DNA from: Chitinophagaceae bacterium
GTDB lineage: Bacteria > Bacteroidota > Bacteroidia > Chitinophagales > Chitinophagaceae
DNA length: 41,733 nucleotides
Direction: 5' to 3'
Assembly (NCBI GenBank): GCA_016720745.1
Contig: JADKKA010000015.1
Coordinates: forward strand, 1 to 41,733
Positions 36,336 to 41,733 of this stretch are shown piece by piece (positions within the stretch are counted from its first letter, which is position 1; each line of letters starts with the position of its first letter). Below the pieces are notes generated by a model, which did not search any database, was not told the origin of the DNA, and saw nothing but the letters and a program-made list of their open reading frames with translations. The translations under genes and the position numbers were made by a program.

Positions 36336-37561
36336 CCTGGATCATTGAACAACTTCGGGCTAAAGGTTGCTGTCACGGATTTGGCGCTTGTCATGCTTAC
36401 AACACAGCTGCCCGTTCCGGAACATGCACCGCTCCACCCAGTAAACATCGAGCCAGCCGCTCGTGTGGCGGTCAGCGTCACAACTGTATTGGGGACATAG
36501 GTTTCGGAACAGTCCAAGCCGCAGTCGATCCCAACTGGAGAACTCGTCACCGTGCCACTTCCAGTGCCCGCTTTGACAACTGTCAAGGTCTGGTTACCAA
36601 GAACATTAACATTACCCTGACCGTTGTAACTGGTCTCGATCCAATTCAAGCTACTCTTATAAATCATTGGTGAAGTAATAAACGTGCCTGTGCTATCTCC
36701 CAAGGCATAAAACAGTTTTTGGTATAAGGTTCCATCCTGCCAGGTCATGATCACGCGGCTGGAAGGGTCAGTGGTCACAGAGAGACCGTAATTGTATGAG
36801 AACGCAGGACTATTTGCTGAAAACGGTCCGCTCTCGAGAGCGTAGGAAGAAGTCAGAATAGCATACTGGATAATCGTGTCAGCGGCCCAAGCGACAGCTA
36901 CCTTACCATTTGGCAGGAGAACCGCATCTGGAGTTTCATAAACGTAGCTAACCCCTAGTGAAGTGGCAGCTTTAGATATGGTTCCACTGCTATTGAGTAT
37001 GGCGTATTTTGGAGTACCATAGTTGGGGTAAACATTGCTATACCAGGTCAAAATAGCTTTTCCACCTGACAGGCTGTTGAGAATAGGAGTATAGCTACCA
37101 TCATCGCTTGTCAGCGCAGTGGGAGGGAATATACTTCCCCCAGCGCTGTTACGCGTAGCGTACCAGATGTTGCGTGAGTATGGAGCACTAATATACTTTT
37201 CCCAACTGAGAATGAAACGATTGTCATCGGTGGCTGCAATAGTTGGGTTATATAATTGTAGACTGCTAAATGAGCCCCAAGCCGCATTATTTGTAATATT
37301 TGTCGGGCCGCTAGTCAGGTTCCCCGCGCTATCAAGTGTGGCAAAATAGATGTTGTGGTTGTATTGGAACGTTGAGGTATTGTAAAGACGGCGATACCAA
37401 GCCACACCAATTGAGCCGTTCGGGGCAATTGCAAGAGAGGGCGAGAAATCCCTAATACTTAACGTCGTGTCACTATGATCCACAAGCTTACTGACTGCCC
37501 TGACAGTGTTACCATATTGATCCAATAACGTATATTCAATTTCTGTAACAAAAGACTGCAT
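35537..37561 (-). CDS. C-terminal part of the M6 metalloprotease: propeller-like region, InlB-type repeat, FG-GAP repeats
   Basis: A 674-residue frame that continues the protease frame after an indel at about 37550. Residues 1-320 hold repeating blades such as FSPSLAIAPNGSIGVAWYRR and PDAVLLPNGKVAVAWAADT, a propeller-like region. Next are an InlB-type repeat (about 325-400, MFTGWSGACSGTGSCVV) and the FG-GAP repeats. The last repeat is in another frame and ends in GTAK at 35386. No start codon context is expected because this is not a separate gene. Confidence 0.8.
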   Translation of the reverse strand: MQSFVTEIEYTLLDQYGNTVRAVSKLVDHSDTTLSIRDFSPSLAIAPNGSIGVAWYRRLYNTSTFQYNHNIYFATLDSAGNLTSGPTNITNNAAWGSFSSLQLYNPTIAATDDNRFILSWEKYISAPYSRNIWYATRNSAGGSIFPPTALTSDDGSYTPILNSLSGGKAILTWYSNVYPNYGTPKYAILNSSGTISKAATSLGVSYVYETPDAVLLPNGKVAVAWAADTIIQYAILTSSYALESGPFSANSPAFSYNYGLSVTTDPSSRVIMTWQDGTLYQKLFYALGDSTGTFITSPMIYKSSLNWIETSYNGQGNVNVLGNQTLTVVKAGTGSGTVTSSPVGIDCGLDCSETYVPNTVVTLTATRAAGSMFTGWSGACSGTGSCVVSMTSAKSVTATFSPKLFNDPGKWTTAFDLSHGWTVSQFVRTVGDVNNDGRDDLIGFGLDGVYVALSNGSGFGAVSKWSSSFDLSHGWTVADFVRTVGDVNNDGRDDLIGFGLDGVYVALSNGTSFDPISKWSSSFDLSHGWTVSQFVRTVGDVNNDGRDDLIGFGLDGVYVALSNGTSFGSISKWSSSFDLSHGWTVSQYVRTVGDVNFDGRDDLIGFGLDGVYVALSNGTSFGSISKWSSSFDLSHGWTVAGFVRTVGDVNFDGRDDLIGFGQDGVCGTIERCQF

Positions 37562-40500
37562 GGGCCGTCCACACAGCGGAATGTATTCCAGGCATATATA
37601 AAATTGCTATTTGCTGCCGTGGTCATCGCCAAGTTGTAGCCATATTGTCCATTTGGAGAGGCCTTCTTTAAGGCTTGATTTTCTGGGCGTATAAATTCGA
37701 GGTTCATAGCGCCATCGATGCTATCAGTATAAACCTGGGCGAAGGGTGCAGGGATGGTGCTCTGTAGCGTTGCTGTTCGACTCTTGCTGATATTCAAGGA
37801 AGAGATGACAGTAACGGAAGCTGTATTGGTGTTGCCCAACACAGCGCTGCCTGATGTAACAACTTTGGCGATAATTGTTTTAGTATCACCTTGAGGGATA
37901 GAACCGCTATCCACCGTGCCATCACCGTCAGTATCCGTGAGTGGGGTGATGCCATTTGCCGCGTAGAGCGTGACTGGCCAGACGCTGGATATGGTCAGAT
38001 CGTAAGTATCACTGCCTAACTCACCTTGATTAAGAATATTAATTGGAAAGGTTTCCGTTTCGCCGGACACAGTGAAACTACCCTGCTGCATGGGGTCAAG
38101 ATTCACGCGGGCCGAAGCAGGCGGACGGTAGAATCTAACAGCTGTAAATGAGGTCGCCTGATAAAGGCCATACGAGAGGCCATCCAGCCCTGTCGAATCC
38201 TCAATGCCGGATGCTCTGCTCCACCAAGATCCATTATAAGTCATGGCCTGATATTGGAAGACGATATCTCCGTTTTCATGCAAAATGACCTCAAAACGGA
38301 AAGTATCATCGGACCCAACTTCACTTAACGGATCTCCACCTTTTACATCATGCCATTCAATTACAAAATAGCGGTTGGGAGCGATCCCTCCAGACTTGTA
38401 TCGTACCCAACTGTCTGCTCCGATATAGTTCGGTGCCCAATAAGGCGCGATCACATTGTTAGGCTCAGATGTGGCCGGAATGGGACTTTGGGTATCCCAA
38501 TAACCCGCATCTGTAAAAGACAGATACCCAGGCGCAGCAATGTAAAGTTGATTGTAAGTATTCTCGTAATATTTGAAAGGAAATGGGAGCGCGATGGCCC
38601 CTGTAGCACTAGCATAGCCGGTCAGCCAGGTATTTGCGCCATCTGTGACGTCTATCCAGTTCATGGCAATTGTATCATCCCAAGTATATCCAAAAATATC
38701 AGGTCCCCCAAGAGCCGCATAATCTTGGGCAGTTTGATTTTCAAGCACATTGGTGTAAGACCTGCTTGATGGCGTGAAGCTCATACCTGCCTTGGAAGGC
38801 GTGACCGTGCCAGACCAACCAGATGGCACCACAAATGTATAAAAACCGCTGGAGTTCGATGTGGCCGTCTTAGGTGCGCCATCTATATAACTCAAAACAG
38901 CCCCGGCCACCCCGGCGTTGCCGGAGATGGAGATCACAGAAGAGGGGCAGATATCAAAAGATATTGTCGCGTTGGAAGCGCCTACATTACATATATTCAA
39001 ACCGCCCAGGCCTCCATCTGACAGGAAACTGGAAGGGCTGCTAGCATCACTGATCGCAGTACGTCCTACATTGCTGCTAAAATTCGCAGTATTCACATTC
39101 CCATTTACAGTAGTTGTTCCACCTGGACGGTAGATATAAACTTCATCCGGCGGACCACCAGCATTTCCGGTCGTCAGCGTATTTATTCGGTAAACGAGCA
39201 GGCCAGTTCCTGGCAGTGAACTTTCAAATGTGCTGCCGGCTCCGTTGCGATATTCCAGCACGAAAAATTCGGTTGCTGAATAGGGAGAGGCTATTTTGTA
39301 ACAGTTATTAGTAGAGGAGGTCAGCGGATTCAGACTATACGTGCCGGGTGTGGTAAGCTCCGGAATACTGCTTATCCAGCCCCCATACTTGAATTTCATG
39401 TAACAGCCCATATGCTGGGGAGGGTTTGCGTTGTACTCCATCACGTCCCATCCGCCGACCGGCTGGATGCCATTAGATGAATAATGATATAGATCTGGGG
39501 AACCTAAGACATGGAACATTTCATGTGCCAGAACGCCATTACCCAACCAATCGTTCAATTGAAAAGAGTATTCTCCTACAATCTTTCCGTTAATCGTCAC
39601 CGGATACGACCACAAGCTCCACATATGCGGCCACAATAACGAAGACCAGCCTGTCGGGCTGCCACTCACTATAAAGGTGAGGCTATCAACAATACCGTCA
39701 CCATCCCCATCAATCGATGCCCCATCGGGAAACTGTCCCAAGCCATTAACATAATTTATTGCATCTTTTAATAGGGTGTGCTCTCTTGTAGCTCTATCTG
39801 TTCCATTATCGCCCCCTGTATATCCATCGAGGTTGGTGACGGGATGATATGGTTGGAAATAACCACGCGTATGACTATCCTGGTAGGACACAACTATGCT
39901 TCCAGGCGTAGGATAAAGGATCGAGTCAATCGTTAACGCATTGTAGGATGCTTCTTGAAAATAATTACGCAGTGAGTTTGCGCCCGCAGTGGAATTATTC
40001 AGCATACCCGCATATGTCGAGGTTGTGTTCGTAAATTCAGATTCGTCTGAAAAACGAATGAAAACCACCAGGTTGTTAATGATGCCGGAAAGTGGGGCAT
40101 TGCTAATTGCGCGCGCGGTCTGTCGTTCTGTTTGATCCGCAAGAATCCCGCCCTGTTGATTTGGCGCAATTTGCAAGGCAGTATCAGGCGCTTCGATGCC
40201 TTTTCTTGTCAGGTCAGGAAACCGATCACTATTTTGCTCTGATGGGGTCTGGGGAGCATTTCCGAACGTATCCGCTGCTTGTGTTCCTGTTCGCAAGGGA
40301 GACGCCTGGCGAATATTTTCCATTTGCGCGGGCGAAATATTTGTGTAGGGACGCAGGCCTCTCGACTCCGGATCTGTCCGCCCTACAACAAAGCGGGTAG
40401 GAACTAATTTCTCCTGGACCAGATCTGCGTAAACATAATAACCAGTGAGCGGATCCTGAATGACTGTAAACCCCTGCGCATCCTGCAGCCAATTATAAAA

Positions 40501-40665
40501 CTCGTCACCACTGGCAAACAAATTGAGTTGTGTGCCATCTGGTTGGGTGACCGTGATCGGAAATTTATCCACGGGCGCCGCATAAGCTGAATTAGTGGTC
40601 AGAGTCAACAAAACTATTAATACTACAAATATGCCAAACGGAAAGATTCTCTTTTTTGCGAACAT
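37459..40665 (-). CDS. Secreted M6-family (immune inhibitor A-like) zinc metalloprotease, N-terminal and catalytic part
   Basis: A signal peptide (about 1-29, TTNSAYA) is followed by a propeptide of about 160 residues and the M6 peptidase domain (about 190-560). The zinc motif is LAHEMFHVLGSPDLY at about 378-392, giving HExxHxxGxxD as in M6 enzymes. GGWDVMEYNA and the downstream FVLEYRNGAG and GLLVYRI segments are also typical. A carboxypeptidase-like Ig domain (SISGNAGVAGAVLSYIDG; about 575-650) and a jelly-roll-like region (LPFPFKYYENTYNQLYIA) follow. The true protein continues in another frame after GPC at about 37550; the last residues of this frame are false. AAGGAG lies 9 bases before the ATG. 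Likely role: extracellular proteolysis. Confidence 0.88.
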   Translation of the reverse strand: MFAKKRIFPFGIFVVLIVLLTLTTNSAYAAPVDKFPITVTQPDGTQLNLFASGDEFYNWLQDAQGFTVIQDPLTGYYVYADLVQEKLVPTRFVVGRTDPESRGLRPYTNISPAQMENIRQASPLRTGTQAADTFGNAPQTPSEQNSDRFPDLTRKGIEAPDTALQIAPNQQGGILADQTERQTARAISNAPLSGIINNLVVFIRFSDESEFTNTTSTYAGMLNNSTAGANSLRNYFQEASYNALTIDSILYPTPGSIVVSYQDSHTRGYFQPYHPVTNLDGYTGGDNGTDRATREHTLLKDAINYVNGLGQFPDGASIDGDGDGIVDSLTFIVSGSPTGWSSLLWPHMWSLWSYPVTINGKIVGEYSFQLNDWLGNGVLAHEMFHVLGSPDLYHYSSNGIQPVGGWDVMEYNANPPQHMGCYMKFKYGGWISSIPELTTPGTYSLNPLTSSTNNCYKIASPYSATEFFVLEYRNGAGSTFESSLPGTGLLVYRINTLTTGNAGGPPDEVYIYRPGGTTTVNGNVNTANFSSNVGRTAISDASSPSSFLSDGGLGGLNICNVGASNATISFDICPSSVISISGNAGVAGAVLSYIDGAPKTATSNSSGFYTFVVPSGWSGTVTPSKAGMSFTPSSRSYTNVLENQTAQDYAALGGPDIFGYTWDDTIAMNWIDVTDGANTWLTGYASATGAIALPFPFKYYENTYNQLYIAAPGYLSFTDAGYWDTQSPIPATSEPNNVIAPYWAPNYIGADSWVRYKSGGIAPNRYFVIEWHDVKGGDPLSEVGSDDTFRFEVILHENGDIVFQYQAMTYNGSWWSRASGIEDSTGLDGLSYGLYQATSFTAVRFYRPPASARVNLDPMQQGSFTVSGETETFPINILNQGELGSDTYDLTISSVWPVTLYAANGITPLTDTDGDGTVDSGSIPQGDTKTIIAKVVTSGSAVLGNTNTASVTVISSLNISKSRTATLQSTIPAPFAQVYTDSIDGAMNLEFIRPENQALKKASPNGQYGYNLAMTTAANSNFIYAWNTFRCVDGPCSLLLQKLNIRYWINMVTLSGQSVSLWIIVTRR

Positions 40666-40727
40666 TGTTACATCTCCTTATTGGGAAAATTTAAAAAAAT
40701 AATTTGACGAGAGGGAGGTGATGCTAA

Positions 40728-41248
40728 TTATTTTATAGAAAAGCTAGTCTGATAATTGTTAACGATAAGGTCGTAATCCCCTGGGGAAAAACCACGTTCT
40801 GCTTCCGGCACATCCCGTCCAAGCAGCAACACATATTCAATTTTCTGATCAGTCTGCAGGCAGCTTGTGTCAGCAGGATGTATGCCATCCAAGCTGACTT
40901 TGATGTTTTGACCATTTCGGTTTTCCACAGAATAGAAATTGTAGTTACATTGATCCGGCAAAATTCCCCGTATAACAAGCTCAACTTGTACAGGATTGGT
41001 TTCGAGAAACCGAACTTCCACATCCGCGACCCTCGCCTTAATGTAAGGCGAAACGTGAGGTACGCTTTCTGTCATTTCCAACTGGGGAGTAGATATAGGT
41101 TGAGGTTGTTTTGAGGGAGTAAATAATATTTCAGTTAATGTGGGTTTAGGCGGCTCAACGATTGGAGCCACATTTTTTGTGCACCCCGCAAGAAAGAGAT
41201 AAAAAAAAATATTCCGGCCACAACTAAAAATTGTTTTTTGGTATACAT
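40728..41248 (-). CDS. Probable lipoprotein of unknown function (frame break in an A9/T9 run)
   Basis: The main frame (40728-41171, GTG at its apparent start) encodes about 147 residues with a proline-rich linker (IVEPPKPTLT) and a beta-rich C-terminal domain (VADVEVRFLETNPVQVELVI). Reading upstream in the same frame gives FLAGCTKNVAP, a lipobox with Cys. The N-terminal signal MYTKKQFLVVAGIFFF is in a neighbouring frame starting at ATG 41248, and the T9 run on the coding strand (41201-41209) joins them with a one-base shift. So this is most likely a lipoprotein broken by one homopolymer error. It precedes the M6 protease gene with a short gap. Confidence 0.62.
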
Positions 41249-41318
41249 TTCATTTTCCCAATATATTGACTTGATTTTCCCAGTTATTTGTTACCTTATT
41301 TTAGTATATATACAGGAG

Positions 41319-41358
41319 TGGCGTAAAATTAGTGCCAAATGTCACTAATTTTACGCCA
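41319..41358. repeat. Perfect 16-base inverted repeat
   Basis: TGGCGTAAAATTAGTG and its exact reverse complement flank an 8-base loop (CCAAATGT). It lies about 70 bases upstream of the lipoprotein start. No T run follows on either strand, so an operator-like site or a small mobile-element end is as likely as a terminator. Confidence 0.85.
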
Positions 41359-41369
41359 AAAGGAAGAGC

Positions 41370-41570
41370 CACATCAGAAAAACTCAAGGCGTCCAAGCCA
41401 CGCACCGTCAATAACTCTTCTTCTAAAATCTATATCATATATCTATCCGTGTTCACGATCGTGTGCTGAAATAAGCTCTGCGCAATCTCATATCTTGTGC
41501 TGTGGTCGGCGTTTTCTGCATTACATTGATCAATATTCCCAGCGCATCAGAAATCTCCATGACTAAACGT
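41370..41570 (-). pseudogene. CbiO/EcfA-type ABC ATPase C-terminal remnant (copy 4, most decayed)
   Basis: On the minus strand, pieces such as TTAQDMRL, FQHTIVNTDRYM and ILEEELLTVRGLDAL line up with the other copies (TTHDMKL, FPRTIVMDDG, ILENEELLTAHGLEKP). Indels and stops break the frame. The 5' part is nearly identical to bases 21475-21560 at DNA level. Confidence 0.6.
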
Positions 41571-41617
41571 GGAAAACACAAGACTTTCAAGAAGTCCCAG
41601 ATATATGTGTTATGAAT

Positions 41618-41657
41618 CAGATTCGAGAGTCAGGCACATGCCCAACTCTCGAATCTG
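41618..41657 (-). other. Conserved hairpin after the stop codon (copy 5)
   Basis: The same 12-base perfect stem as copy 2, CAGATTCGAGAG with CTCTCGAATCTG, beginning about 14 bases after the stop of the partial gene at the right edge. Confidence 0.8.
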
Positions 41658-41670
41658 TTTTGTCTAACCT

Positions 41671-41733
41671 CTATTTCGCAGTTCCGATATACACTCCATC
41701 CAACCCGAACCCAACCAGATCTGCTTTGCCATC
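41671..41733 (-). CDS. C-terminal end of a further FG-GAP module protein, cut by the window edge
   Basis: The last 20 codons read DGKADLVGFGLDGVYIGTAK, then TAG at 41671. This is the exact end of the six-repeat module of the other family members, so a sixth module gene extends beyond the right edge. Confidence 0.85.
   Translation of the reverse strand, partial: DGKADLVGFGLDGVYIGTAK

Noticed and set aside
17446..41733. A diversity-generating retroelement as the source of effector variation
   Set aside because: No reverse transcriptase gene and no template/variable repeat pair with adenine-biased changes. The variation is exchange of whole domains, not point changes.

Overview
The window looks like a chromosomal segment of an uncultured free-living bacterium, most likely a member of Chloroflexota (Anaerolineae-like). 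This rests on style only: moderate GC, large secreted proteins built from NHL, choice-of-anchor, InlB-type and FG-GAP/VCBS repeats, and an ABC-exported surface polysaccharide locus. There is no rRNA or housekeeping marker to prove it. Every supported gene is on the minus strand, so the window reads biologically from right to left. I see no tRNA, rRNA, CRISPR array or transposase.

Left half (about 1-17140): a surface polysaccharide cluster with very short gaps and many start/stop overlaps, probably one long transcription unit. In transcription order it holds a SAM methyltransferase preceded by a paired-repeat segment, a small remnant resembling an SGNH-hydrolase C-terminus, a FemAB/GNAT-like acyltransferase, an acyl carrier protein, a FabG-like reductase, an AMP-forming adenylation protein, a PglD/NeuD-type acetyltransferase, a GNAT acetyltransferase, a GH43-like beta-propeller, a TylF-type methyltransferase, a PLP sugar aminotransferase, a family 2 glycosyltransferase, RmlD, the Wzm/Wzt-type ABC exporter pair, a second PLP aminotransferase, a GNAT acetyltransferase, a LegB-like 4,6-dehydratase, a sugar-phosphate nucleotidyltransferase and a decayed epimerase. 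Together they would make nucleotide-activated deoxy-amino sugars, decorate them (N-acetyl, O-methyl and probably a carrier-protein-bound acyl group), and export the polymer.

Right half (about 17141-41733): five large secreted proteins, plus the end of a sixth, with unrelated N-terminal domains: a tandem solute-binding protein, a trypsin-like protease, an NHL/BNR-like propeller protein, a choice-of-anchor D protein with an HExxH motif, and an M6 metalloprotease. All five finish in the same C-terminal module of six repeats of about 54 residues (FG-GAP/VCBS type, each with a DxNxDGxxD calcium-type loop). The module is almost identical at DNA level between genes, keeps the same order of repeat variants, and in most copies is followed by a hairpin just after the stop codon. 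Four of the intergenic regions carry a decaying fragment of a CbiO/EcfA-type ABC ATPase C-terminus. Two of the genes also share a nearly identical promoter, leader and signal peptide. This looks like a family of exchangeable secreted effectors on one homogenised C-terminal display or adhesion module, and is the most interesting part of the window.

Sequence quality matters. At least 20 frame breaks are visible, many at homopolymers. Three copies of the FG-GAP repeat lost one C at the same five-C run, and a 68-base G-rich tract replaces part of the glycosyltransferase. Many apparent pseudogenes may therefore be sequencing or assembly errors. I describe frameshifted genes as whole genes and mark the breaks.
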